A stretch of DNA of 64,000 bases, from the NCBI GenBank assembly GCA_029959085.1, contig JARWIR010000010.1:34340731-34404730 (forward strand), in the 5' to 3' direction. The position numbers and the translations under genes are program-made. The DNA comes from Nemophila menziesii (taxonomy: Eukaryota; Streptophyta; Magnoliopsida; Boraginales; Hydrophyllaceae). The notes under the pieces were generated by a model. The model ran no database searches and was not told the origin of the DNA. It saw nothing but the letters and a program-made list of their open reading frames with translations. Positions within the stretch are counted from its first letter, which is position 1. Each line of letters opens with the position of its first letter. Shown here piece by piece: positions 9,881 through 21,682 of this stretch.

Positions 9881-11089
9881 GTACAACAAGGATCGGAAAT
9901 GGGTAGTAGAATGGTGGGCTCTAGAAAATAGGGATTAACGTCAGCTAAAAAAAGATGGGTGGGATAGATAAAAGGCATCATGGCGGAGGTTCAAGATTGG
10001 ACATACTAGCGAGCCTAGGTGGGGAAGAAAATAGAATGTGAACACTTGGAAGGTTCGAAATAGACATGTTTGGATAAAGGTAAGGAGGTTGAAGTTAATC
10101 TGGAAAGCTATAAGATTTCAGAACCGATTTCCACAGTAGGAGGTGGGTCAAGCTCCATGGCCCATAAAGTCATACAAACAACAGACATGGGTCTTAAAGA
10201 AGGGTTCTTCAGTTCAGTTCCGTATAATATTCTCGATGGTGAGCTTGTGGGGCCAACGAAGAAGCATAACAATCAAAAAGGTAATAATAAAAATTACGAT
10301 AAAAAACATCAGGGGAATTTCTATAGGGGAGATTAAGAAGCTTCGAGCCAATTGGAGTTTCGGGAAATAATAAAGATAAGGCCGTGGAGAATTAGATTTT
10401 CGATGGGCTGACAGTCAGCGGCTGCGAGGAGGAGCATGGAGTCACGGGTATATAATTACAACGAGCAAAATAGCTAATGTGGACAGGGACCAAAGTGCAA
10501 TTTTAGAGAGATTAAATGGAGCAGATCTTTTGGAGTGTAATGGAAACATGATAGGTCGAAGAAGGGGCAATCGTACGGATGATTTGGACGAAAACATGGA
10601 GGAGGTAGGGGAGCAAAGCTACATAATTACTGATGTCCGGATGGAAGACTTAACACTAGGGAAAACAATAGTACATTTAAGGTGCTGCAGGAGGAAATTA
10701 TTCTGAATTTGGTGATGACCGGCTCTAGAACTGCCGAGGCCACTATACAGCAAGAAGCAAGAAGTATGTCATTTGTGTATTATCCGAGATTCCTATGGAG
10801 TCCATGGGAGAGGCAATGTCCACTGTTGATAACAAAGGCAGCGAGGAGATTACTTTAGATAAGAAAATGGTGTAGGTTGGGTCCTTGGGACAATGAATCA
10901 CGCTTTACCATATTTTGGAGTATCCTTAAGTTCAATCCATCTTAAATTTATTTAAATTTATTGCTGATTAAGTTCAGTCTCTGCACTCTATTGATTTCAT
11001 TTATTTTATGTCTCACACATCTAATAATTATGAAGAGGGTGGAAATCAGTTAAACATCCCTTTAATATATTGTTTTAGAACTGTCGAGA

Positions 11090-11950
11090 AGCTAATAGCG
11101 CAGATTTCCATAGTTCAGCGATTTAGTCGCCATTCATAATCCGATGATATCAACCGTAGTCGAGACCAAAGATTTGGGTGTGGAAGCAATAAATATTATC
11201 AAGTCCCTTCAGATGCGAAATTCGATTCGGGTCGACGCGAAGGGACCTTCTAAGGGAATTTGGATCATGTGGAATGCGGAGTAAATCTCGTTCTAACTTT
11301 TATTGGCAGGTAAGCAAGTTATTGACGTTAAAATTTTTAGTAACTCTTTTGTTTCATGGATTTTGTCGGCAGTGTATGCGAGCCCGAAGTTGTGTTTTAT
11401 GGATCATTTATGGGAAGCACTGGAAGATGCGTCTATGAGAATTAATGAACCATGGGTCGTGGTGGGAGATTTCAATAAGATAGGCCATTTGGAGGATAAG
11501 TCTGGAGGAGTGGAAGGGTTCTCATGAGACATGACGAAATTCAAAAGATGGAGAAGTAATTGTGGGTTGATTGATTTGTGGTTCGAAGGCCCGAGATTCA
11601 CCTGGAGTGATTCTTGGAATACGGGTGTAAGAATTTGAAGCACCTGGACAAGGCATATGGCAACGATCATTGGTGTTTGGAGTTTGAGCATTCGAAAGTA
11701 AGACATCTTTCTCGTGTCCAAACTAATCATGTTCCTTTACTTATTATACTGGATTCGCAAGCGGATATCCATCCCAGAAAACGGCGATCCCATTTCGAGA
11801 GCGCATGGGTTACACATGAAGATTTTAAGGATCTCGTTAAAGATAGATAGAAAGGAGGATCAGCGCGGTTAGGATAAAATATTGAAGTCATTAGACATGA
11901 ACTAGAATGGTGGAAGTTTGATACTTTCGGCGACATATTCCGGAAGAAGA
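11090..11950 (+). pseudogene. LINE endonuclease (EEP) relic
   Basis: Recognisable pieces are STVVETKDLG near 11150, SKGIWIMWNAE near 11260, SWILSAVYASP near 11355, EPWVVVGDFNKI near 11445 (the conserved GDFN of apurinic-type endonucleases) and FEGPRFTWSDSWN near 11585. Stops at 11281 and 11525 and frame changes afterwards break it. The SDH catalytic motif is not clearly preserved. Confidence 0.75.
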
Positions 11951-12359
11951 AGCGTCTTCTTGCACGTATTAAGTGTTTTCAAAAGGAGCTTCAAGATTCA
12001 TATAACGGCTCATTAGTAGAATTGGAAACAAGGCTGAATCGAGAGAATGAGAGTATCCATATGCAAGAGGAATTATATTGGTTTCAGAGATCACGTTCGA
12101 TTGGATATACTCGGGTGAGTGCAACATCATATTCTACCATCTCGCCTTTATGGTTAAGAAAAGGAATAAAGAGAAAATTTGCATCAGAGATGATAATCAG
12201 GATATTATTCAGGGTGAAGTAGAGGAAGGAGAGTGGGTTAGAGATTACTTTAAGCTATATTCGATGGATGATGGGTTGTCATCTTCGTTACATTACCTTC
12301 ACTGAAGCCGCTTGACTTAGTATCAATGAATATACTTAAGGAGATAGTTTCAGATGAAG

Positions 12360-13900
12360 AGATTTGGGTTGCGTTGTTCCAGATGTAGCCTCACAAGGCA
12401 CCTGGTCTGGATGGATTGGATGGAGGCTTTTATCAGACGTGTTGAGAAACCGTGGGAGGATTAGTGCCGAGGTGTTTCGTTCAGCTTTAAAGAAGGGATT
12501 TTTTCCAAGGGAAGTGTTGGGAACTCTTATACATCTCATACCAAAGACATGTCAGCAAGAATATGTCCAGAAATTCTGACTAATAAGTCTCATTTACGTG
12601 AATTTCAAGCTTTGTATGAAAGTATTCGTGAATCGTTTAAGTCCCATGCTCTCTGAGTATATTGGTCCTTATCATAATAGTTTCCTCCCTGGAAGGTCTA
12701 CAATTGACAATGTGGTTCTGGTAAGCGAGGTAGACTTCGCACTTAGACATGCGAAAGGAAAGAAAATTTATATGGCGATCAAGGTGGGCTTGGAAAAAGC
12801 ATACATTAGGATTCTCGGGAATTCATTCGTGGGTCTCTAAAGTCTCTTGGGATTCGAAAAATTGGATATCACTGATCATTTCGGTAATGGAGGAGAATGA
12901 CTTCATTGTTTTATGGAATAGAGCTTCTGGAACCGTTTACGCCTTAGAGAGGGATTAGACAGGGAGACCTTATCCCACCATATATATTTTTTCTTATGTA
13001 TGGAGATATTTTCATTGCTTATTCAGCGTTTGGTGGAAGAATGAGTATGGAAGCCGCTATGTATACTTTCAGGGGGGGATTCCTATTTCGCATATAATTT
13101 TTGCGGATGATATTATATTATTCTCTAAGGTTTCTAATCAATGCTTAGATCTCATGCAAGAATCACTCAATAGGTTTGATGAAGACGCGGGCCAAACTAT
13201 TAGTAAGGAGAAATCTTTGATTTTTTTTCCAGAAACATTGATGAGGAGCTTGCGGATAGCATTACTGGCCGATATGGATATTGTTGTGGTGAGGGATTAG
13301 GTAAATACCTTGGGGTTCCGATCCTTTTGGGTAGAAGGCCAAGGGGTTTTTCTGGTGAAATGATCAATGGGTTAAGAGGGAAGCTAGAAGGTCGTATTAC
13401 GTTAGCACAATCGGTTCTTAGCTCGATGTCGATTTATATCATGCAAGTAGAGATATTACCGGGCTATGTGTGTAAGGAAATTGATCGCATCATCCGAGCT
13501 TTATTTTGGGATCTTCTGAAGAACAAAGGAAAATTAGTTTGGTCTCGTGGGATAAAGTGTGTACTCCAAAGAAACAAGGGGGTTTAGGATTTCAAAAGGC
13601 TGGTGACATGAATCACGCACTTCTCAGAAAACTTGGTTGGAAAGTAATACACGATGATTCGACCTTGTGGGTAGTGGCATTGCGTCATATATATTTCAAA
13701 AAAAAAGTCATCTTCAGTATATTACTCGACTGTATGATTTGCAAGTATGTTGGGACATCATGGAAGGTATTACTGTGGTTAGACAGGGATCCAAATGGTC
13801 TATTCGAAACGAAGTGAACATCTTATTTTGGTTAGATATTTGGGTAGGATATGAGTCGTTATTGAGTGGTCTCTTGTTCCTCGGGAAGAGATAGTCGTAT
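12360..13900 (+). pseudogene. LINE reverse transcriptase relic
   Basis: KAPGLDGLDGGFYQ near 12395, a VNRLSPMLSEYIGPYHNSFL block near 12630, and the catalytic IIFADDIILFSK near 13097-13130 mark the RT fingers and palm. YLGVPILLGRRP follows near 13305, then the thumb region LAQSVLSSMSIYIMQ near 13405. Frames change several times, for example between 12580 and 12600 and near 12830. Confidence 0.8.
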
Positions 13901-14999
13901 TGAAAAGGTCAACGAGTATGTTAATGATGATGGATCGTGGGATTGGGAACGTTTCCAATAAATCCTCACATCTCATAAATTAGTGGAAATAGCGAATATG
14001 AGGGTGTCTGGGGATAGAGAGGATCGTGATGTTCTTTCTTGGTTACATAAGACTAACGGTATCTATTCGGTCAAGTCGTCCTTATACGACCCTCTGATAG
14101 GAGAAAATAAGAATTGAATTGATTGGGATCGAATCTGGAAAATTAGATGTCCTCAAAGTGTTAAGAGTACTATTATGGAGAGCGACACATGAAAGGCTAG
14201 CTATAGGTTTGAACCCAGGGAAGTGGGGAATGGCAATCTCGAAAGATTACCCATTATGGGGTATTTATAAGGACAGTATTATTCATATTTGTAAGTATTG
14301 TGTGATAGTGAGACGAATATGGGATCTTGTTAGGATAGAGTTACAGTGGGCCCGACTTACTAATCAGGAGCCGAATTGCAATCGTGAGTGGATTGAGTAC
14401 TTGGTCGGAAACATGGATTTAGTCGCTCACAGTGGGGACATTCATTGGGAACTCTTGATAGTCAGATACATAGTGAGGGGGCGCAGGAATCTGTAAGGGT
14501 AACTTCTCATTAGAGGAGTGAAGCCTAAGAAGAAGTAACCCCAGGGACTAGATGGCGCAATTTATGGCAAAATGGTGTTTCTAACTATTTTCTACAGCAA
14601 GATATGCAAGCAGGACCTCCAGCGTTTTAACAGCAAGGAGTTGTTACAACAGTGTTGAACAGGTCAGGGACTTTTAAGATGTTTCTCGACAATTTCCTAA
14701 CCAAGAGCTGTTACAACACTTAAACCAAGACTAGTTCACAACATAGCAGTCAAACCTTAGAGGAAAAATAGTACATCACCCATTTGATACAGAAAATTCA
14801 GTAGTACATGCGAGTGGTGTAAATATAGGTCATGTCTTGGATTTAATGCAGGAATGAGAGAGGGCACAAATAGTCGTATCAGCCACATCAAAGAGCATAT
14901 GTTTGGGTAATCTTGACTGATTGGTGGAATAACAATATAAAAATCACGGGCTTGTTTGATGGAATAAATTGAAATGTATTCTTTGTTGAAATAATCGAA

Positions 15000-15640
15000 G
15001 TGGTTTGGAAGGAGAAAAATGGGGTAGTGTTTAATGATGGTTTGTTTCCATGTGGAGAGACGCTAGTCACAAAGGTGAAATGGGTAGCGAAGGATTATAT
15101 TATGGCTTGGAGAGATCACTTGAGAAAAGGTACTATCGAGAATGATAAGATGGAATGGATCGGTTGGTGTAAACCTGGGAGTGGATCTAAACTCAACACT
15201 TATGGAAGCTGCATTGAGAGACAAGCAAAAGGGGGAGTTGGGTGTGATAAGAGTATCTGAAGGTAACTGGGTAAGAGGTTTTTCAAAAAGTTTAAGATGT
15301 TCTTTAGCGGTGGTTGCAGAATTCACGGCGCTATATGAGGGATTGAGATTGGTGGTTGGGATGGGGATTCAAGAGTTAGAGGTGGAGGTAGACACATAGG
15401 AAATTATCCGAGTTTTACATCAAGAAGAGAGGGGGAGAGGACTTGCGGCCTTATGGATAGGGAAAATCAAGACGTTTATGAGAAATAACGAGGATTTCAG
15501 GATTATGGGTATATATAGATAACCTAAAGCATGTGTCGATTGGTTAGCACGTTTGGGATTACGTCAAATAAATGTATACTCTATCTTCATCGATCCACCG
15601 TACGGTATATGGGGAGTGATCACGCGAGACAGATATAAAT
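15000..15640 (+). pseudogene. LINE C-terminal RNase H relic
   Basis: WKEKNGVVFNDGLFPCGE (15003 on) is the linker typical before RNase H. NTYGSCIERQAKGGVG corresponds to the normally acidic first strand, and its catalytic D of the usual NxDG is lost (NTYG). EFTALYEGLRLVV supplies the EA.A helix. C-DWLARLGLRQ...DPPYGIW closes the domain near 15600. A stop at 15398 and shifts interrupt it. Confidence 0.75.
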
Positions 15641-15660
15641 GGAAGACGCCCAGGAGAATC

Positions 15661-17032
15661 TTCAATTCAGATCTTGAGGTTTTTATTGAGTCAAGTTTTA
15701 TCACACGGTCTTACGACCTCCATCGTAACAAATATAATGAATTCCTTAGCGTACTAATAGAACTACAATATATGTTTGAGTTTGAAAAAAAATCAATATA
15801 CAATAAGTTTATTTCGTTTGTACAAATGAGTAAGTTAATAATGTCAAAAATTATTCAAAAATATTTAAAATATTAAAATTTAACTTTATTAAGTTTTTCA
15901 CTCACTTCAATCAATTGACCGATTATAATTTTAATCGGTTCCAGTTATACTAATTCCGTACAGAAACTCTATCACTATATGCACATTTCACAAATAACTT
16001 TTTTTGTGCCGATTAAAACGGGCTTACAACGAAACAACAAATAATCAACAAATGCCACTACCTTTATACAAGACTGAATGGAATTTGAAGATATTCGTTG
16101 GAAAATAATAATCTTAAAAGTTTTATTGATTGAAATTCATGCTCTCGGAGAAGAAAAAGACATAGTCTTTTTGTTATTTTGTCCCACATAAGAAATGGAA
16201 GGAATATAATAGCTTATATTATTTTTCCCTCGCTCCTATGCCTCTCAAAATACCCAAATACTCTAGATGAGAAGATTTTGTGTATTAGTCCACACACACG
16301 TGCACCACCATCCCCGCTCAACCCAGCACCGACAGCGAGGCGAGGCATGACGACTCAAGTCATGCCATTTTTGAAACAATAACATATGGGAGCTGGTCGG
16401 AACTTAAAGGAGTTAATAAGTCACGTTCATCTATCAAAAGAAGAAACCGTCCAACCTTGAATGCTCGAATGGTCTGAAACTCGCACACTTATGAGTCAGT
16501 CGTTACAGGAATTACAAGCCTTGTCTAAATTCGTTCTCCTCTTGCTGAACATAGCTTCGTGCTAGGATTTAACGAAGATGTAAAACTATGATTAAAACAT
16601 TTTTTGGTTTATGATGGACTTTTTATAGATGTAATTAGTGTTAACGTTTTTTAAAATTTCCTAAATTACTATATAATAAGTCGATGTAATTTCCAAATAA
16701 CACACCAAGAAATGTCTTCAACATGCAAAATTGATAACCTCTTAAATTCTCCTCTTCTTTAGAAACGTCTCTGAGCATCTTATCATGGAGTAGTAATAGT
16801 AAATCCTTTGATGATACCGGCTATACCCGAAAATCTTTTTTAACGAAGTGATTGTAAAAGTCACGTTATTACTCAAATTATCTGGATTTTGTTGTAAGTA
16901 TTGGTTGTAATTTCTATTTATCTACTTGTAACTTGTTGTAAGTTTCTTTATAGTATGTAAATAAATCTCTTGTGATTACCATTCATCGATCAATGTTTGC
17001 TACTTTTTCAACACTATTAGCCAAATAATTAT
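15661..17032. other. Intergenic DNA without recognised features
   Basis: AT-rich. The longest open frames are short and unlike known families. A moderately GC-richer patch at 16290-16350 is the only compositional change. Confidence 0.4.
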
Positions 17033-17251
17033 TTACCCAGGTAGATAGATCATGTGTTGTGTATATTTAGCGAGAATATTAGTCATAATTGTAAGGTCAA
17101 CTTTAACCAAAACATCATCAATTTTACCTTCAGGTTGGGAAAAACTACCCTCCATTTGCAAGATCACAGTAGTAGGTCTAGCTATCCATATATTTAGTTT
17201 CTTTAACAAGGACTTTGGCATGAGATTGATATTCACGCCTAAGTCACACAA
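17033..17251 (-). pseudogene. Gypsy aspartic protease fragment
   Basis: CDLGVNINLMPKSLLKKLNI, then PTTVILQMEGSFSQPEGKID and DVLVKVDLTI, match the retropepsin of Athila/Tat Gypsy elements (normally DLGASINLMP, then RPTTVTLQLADRS). The protein stops at YLPG shortly after the first lobe. Confidence 0.8.
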
Positions 17252-17846
17252 TGCTTTTCAGGTCCACCTTTTACCTATGACAATAGGAATCGTGAAACTT
17301 TTAGGATCCTCAACTTCGATGGCAACTTACGTTGACAAATAGCAGTACATTCCTTCAACAAACCAACCAATTCTCATTCTTCATACTTGTATTTGTTGGA
17401 AAGCACATCCTTCATAAATTTTATATATTTTGGAATTCTCTGGAGGGCTTCCACAAACGGAAAGTTAATCTCTAGCTTACGAACCATGTCTATGAACTAC
17501 TTAAATTCTTGATAATTGTTCTTCTTTTGGACACGTGAAGGAAACGGTGGTGGGGGCGATTCTTGTTGACCACTCAGACTTTCTTCTTTTGCTTCTTTGG
17601 TAGTTTCTCAACTTTATTATTATTACATATCGTCTCAACTACCCCTTCAACAGTATCTTCAACCACCTCTTCTCGAATTGGGGTTGGCTATTTCTCTTGT
17701 TCTTTATCAAATACTAAAGGTGGGGGTAGTTGTTTCTCACTCCTTAGTCCAAATTACTTACAAGCTTCAACGGTTACCAGATTTTCAGTATTGCTTAGGA
17801 GTTGACCTTGAGGTCGGTTTTGTAGATGATTTGTGATTATGAAACC

Positions 17847-18247
17847 TTACTTTCTAACAACTTTAGTGAGGTGGTGCTCATTCATCCTTGCATTGTTCAC
17901 CTTCAAATTCTCTCCCGTCATCTTTATAAGTGCAGTCAATGTTTTTTGAAGCTCAAACATAGAGTCTTCTTGAGGATGACAATGGGTTATTTGTTCTGCA
18001 AAAGTCGCCGCATATGGATCATACGCGGATTGTGGTGGAGCTTGAACTCCATAACTTATACCTCCTTGATAGAAGTTTTGAGGTCTTGGTTGATACAAAA
18101 TTCCTTAAGGTTGGACTGATATGAGTTACCTTGATTAGCGACCCCACTTGGATTTGATCGTTGTAAACCCAAATGGTTCCGATTTTCTTGAGCGTAGCTT
18201 GGACCACCAAAATGGTAAGTCTCTAGATTCGACACAAAGAAAACCAA
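17847..18247 (-). pseudogene. Gypsy Gag C-terminal region, frameshifted
   Basis: Two overlapping minus frames carry QENRNHLGLQRSNPSGVANQ (18056-18247) and FYQGG.SYGVQAPPQSAYDP then FELQKTLTALIK (17847-18098). This Q/N/P-rich stretch followed by a coiled-coil-like segment is usual for the end of Athila Gag. Confidence 0.65.
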
Positions 18248-19192
18248 CTATGGATTTTCTTACATTCTTCCCAATAATGATCATACACTCCACAATTCAA
18301 ACAACCCTACATCTCTTAATAACATTCAATTGTACATTCCTGCTCTTGATGCTCTCATCAATAGTTAAAGCGAGTTGCTTCATTTGATCTTCCAAACTAG
18401 AGAACTTAGCATCTACAGCAGTATAACCATCTACTTATGACGTACCTTTCAGAATTTGGAATCTCGATGATGGCTAACTTCTCTTAGTCTCGACAATATT
18501 CTCCCTACCAATTTTTGCTTCACTAGGATCCATAGAGACAAACCCACCACCACCAAGGCTATCTACTCTTAGTCTTGAACTCGCGTAGAGTCCCTTGTAA
18601 TATATGGTTAGTTAAAGCTCCGGCGTGTACCCATTTAACGAACACCTCGTTAATTTCTCTTAATATCTCATTTATGCTTTGCCAACACTCTCACCAGCTT
18701 CTTATAAGAAATATGCAAGCTCCATTTGATCCTTCAATCGCATACTCTAAGGACAAAATTGATCAAGGATTCTAACTTTATGATCGTCCCAACTTGGTAT
18801 TAGCTCGGGAGGTTGATTATCTAACCAATCTATCGCACTTTCGGTCAAAAAGAATTGGAACATAAAGAGTACACTACTTTCGTATGACACCTTGAGTATT
18901 ATAGGTGTCACAAATTTTCATGAATTTATAAAGATCATATCTTGATGTGCGGCTCCACTATAATCCCATAATTGATTAAGCTTGCCCTCATCGGGCTTTA
19001 ATCAAACGACTTGAATTGCTGGAGGGAAAATCCCTATCTGTTGCACTTGAAATGGCTTAGGAAGGCCTTTCTCTCACCATTTATTTTTTGGATTAGCCAT
19101 CTAAGAATTTGAAAAATACAAATACAAAAAAAGCATAAAACAAAACAACTAATTCTACTAAACTATATAAAAAACAAAAATTAACGATATAG

Positions 19193-19210
19193 TCCCAAGT
19201 AGTAGTGCCA
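19193..19210 (-). other. Degenerate Gypsy primer binding site
   Basis: The minus strand reads CAAGTTTTTGGCACTACTAC then TTGGGACTATA. This aligns with the Athila junction in which the LTR is followed by a PBS of TGGCGCC(G)TTGCCGGGGA type (tRNA-Asp). Several substitutions have eroded it. Confidence 0.6.
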
Positions 19211-19221
19211 AAAACTTGTCG

Positions 19222-20386
19222 GCTCCCAAAGTGTAATAAAATAACCTAAAAATTCACACCTCGAGAAAGCTTATTATCGCAAGTGTACGGATCCTTGACA
19301 AGTAATAAAAATTAGGTAAAAGTATCGTGTCGATTGGGACAAAGATGGTTAATCTTTGGGTTGTGTTCTCGCAAAAGTGCATTAGAATGAGTTTTTCAAC
19401 TATAATGAAAAGATAAATATTTGTTTTATTTTTTTATTAAGAAGGAATAAGATGCAATAAAGATAAATTAAGTTAAAGAGACTTAAACTAATCAACAAAG
19501 CATGTAAATAACCAAAGAGATTAATTGAGAATATAGCTCGAGAACTCGCAAGTGATTCCCACTAGTATACATTTCAAATTTTTTTGCTTAAGGGCAAATT
19601 ATAAATTTGCGATACCCGGGATTCTAACTTCTTCCTAACTCCTGTCAGGGTAGCTTAGGAAGCTACTTCAATACTAATAGGGAACTCGGTTGAGTTGACC
19701 TTGCACAATGATCAGTGCTAAAAGTATCTAACCTTATTAACTATTCGGCTAGTCATCCATGTTAGGATCACTAACGCACACCGAACGATTATGTATCATT
19801 TTTAGTAACCGAACCCCCGTCAAGGTTACAGTCCCAATTACTAAGGGCGGTCCTATACTTGGCCAAAGTAAGCGTTGAATTTGGATGTCAAATACATAAT
19901 CAAAGCACTAAATATAATAATTCAATTATAAATATGCATTATCCCAAATTCAATAAACGAATAAAAACCAACTAGGGTTCATACATAATGCTCTCAAGCT
20001 ATAATTAAACTAGTGCATGATGAAATAAATAAAAGTAAAGATTAAAAGTGTAAGAATCATGTTTAAAAAATAAAAACAGAATAAAGTTACACTAATAATT
20101 TTGATGGAATTATGGAAGATAGAGTTGGAATAGCATAGGTTTCTTCCAAACTTCATCTCCTTTTCTATGCTCTGATCTATGTGTCTTACTTGTTACTCGT
20201 GAATGGGACCTTTGATAATGTTAAAAACTGATATATAAAGGCCTCATCATGTATTTAGTGTTGCAGACCCCTTTTAGCCAGTCCAACTCCACCAAAAACA
20301 TTTTAGTATATGAGTGGATTGGTATAAACCACGGTATCGCCCAATTTAATAACTTTCTCAATTCAGCTCCAAATCATGAACCGCTA
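19222..20386 (-). mobile_element. Gypsy LTR, part 1 (inner portion)
   Basis: Reading the minus strand, this portion ends in GGATCCGTACACTTGCG, a phrase usual near the 3' end of Athila LTRs. It holds the AATCCCGGGTATCG...TTTG block that also occurs in the LTR-like sequence at about 32200-32290. The LTR is interrupted at 20387 by the hAT element and resumes at 24652. Confidence 0.65.
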
Positions 20387-21092
20387 GTACCTACTAGGGG
20401 TGCACACGGGTCGGGTACCTGACCCATCGACCCCTAGTCAAGAACCAACCCGCACATGCGGGTTTAAGGTTCTCAAAACTGAGAACCAATCCATCAAACT
20501 TAAATGGTTGCGGGTCGATTTTTCATGGTTTTTCTAATATGGTTTCGGGTTTGGTGTTTGCGGGTTGGTTCGGTTTTGGTTTGGTTTCGGGTTCACTTTG
20601 CTTATTTATAATTTAGTCCCAGAAAATTTAAATAACACATTTCAAGTTCATTAAATAGTACAACTTTGATTAAGCTAATACAAACCCAAATTAACCAATT
20701 ACAACCTTGAATTACCAAGTGTAGAAAAGAAACAACCTTGAATTACAACTTAAAAGTTTTTAAACCACCAAAACCGAATAGATTAAGCTATTACAAACCC
20801 AAATTATCTGAATTACATAAAAATACATCATCCAAAACCAGAATTCAACTTTAACATTTCCAAACATAAACTACAGCAGATTCCAAGTTGTAGAGTTTAG
20901 TTTATAGATACAAACAGCAAGCTTCTTATTCCTTTCCAACTTCAAACTTTCCATTTCCCATCCTGTTTCATAAGAGTTTGAGGCTTTGCCCCCTTTATTT
21001 AGTTCCAAATTCAATGTTATATAATGTAATGTGGAAATGTAACAAGAAATTCATAGCCTCGAATTATTATATCATCATTCGCTATGAATTAG

Positions 21093-21269
21093 TGCCTCAG
21101 ATTATATTTTTAATCATCACAGGCACTCGCAATAAGGTTATTGGACTACTTTATCACCATTCTTAATAACAATAACACCTTATTGTTATTGTTGTTAGGA
21201 ATGGTGACAAAGTAGTCTATATAACCTTATTTTGTGCCTCAGATTTGCAATTTAAATCATCACAGGCAC
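21093..21269. repeat. Hairpin between direct repeats in the hAT 3' region
   Basis: A stem of about 45 bases (21131-21174 against 21181-21231, AATAAGGTTAT...ACTACTTT.TCACCATTC) has a 6-base loop. It is bracketed by two direct copies of TGCCTCAGATT...AATCATCACAGGCAC (21093-21126 and 21235-21269). It may be a small foldback insertion or the transposon's transcription end signal. Confidence 0.8.
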
Positions 21270-21682
21270 CTTATAAACCTAAGGGACAAGGGACTTGGTC
21301 AGTTTTACAAAACAACCTACAATGTTCAACTAATAAATGCATGACAAAAGAATGCCATCTCTAATGAATTCCTCAGCGCAATTGTACAAAAAATAAACCT
21401 GTATAAATCAAAATCATGATAAATTGCATCATAGGAACCTCATGAGTTGCTTTCTTAAGTCTATATGCACAAGTTTAGTGAAATGCACGTTATTATAGTA
21501 TGAAACTGGTGTATAACTCACATAAGGTTATAGGCTAATTCATTGAATCAGTTAGAGTGGATTGGGGACTTTCACTCAAACTTAATTCATCTATTCCATA
21601 ATAACCTACATAAGATAAAAAAAATCAAGTTAGATAGTATTAAAAAGTTCAAGTTAGACGCAAATTGCAAAAAAAATATTAG

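Larger units (their letters stand above)
8660..15660 (+). mobile_element. Old full-order LINE (plant L1 type), multiply mutated
   Basis: About 7 kb in the order ORF1 (DUF4283 and knuckle-like region), endonuclease (EEP), reverse transcriptase, linker, RNase H. Every module is interrupted by stops and frameshifts, so it is an old copy. The 5' boundary is set where ORF1-like sequence begins, just after TCTTGTCAGGGGAACAAGG. The 3' boundary is taken after the RNase H end (SPPYG-like phrase near 15600). No clear target-site duplication was found. Confidence 0.85.
17033..19220 (-). mobile_element. Athila-like Ty3/gypsy remnant, gag-protease part
   Basis: The minus strand carries a decayed gag and the start of the aspartic protease, with its PBS and LTR to the right (19193 onward). 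It is cut off left of 17033, with no RT or integrase. Gag phrases such as SQYNLQ..., QNFYQGG and MFELQKTLTALIKMTGEN are found in two frames (17847-18247). Frequent stops make it non-functional. Confidence 0.75.
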
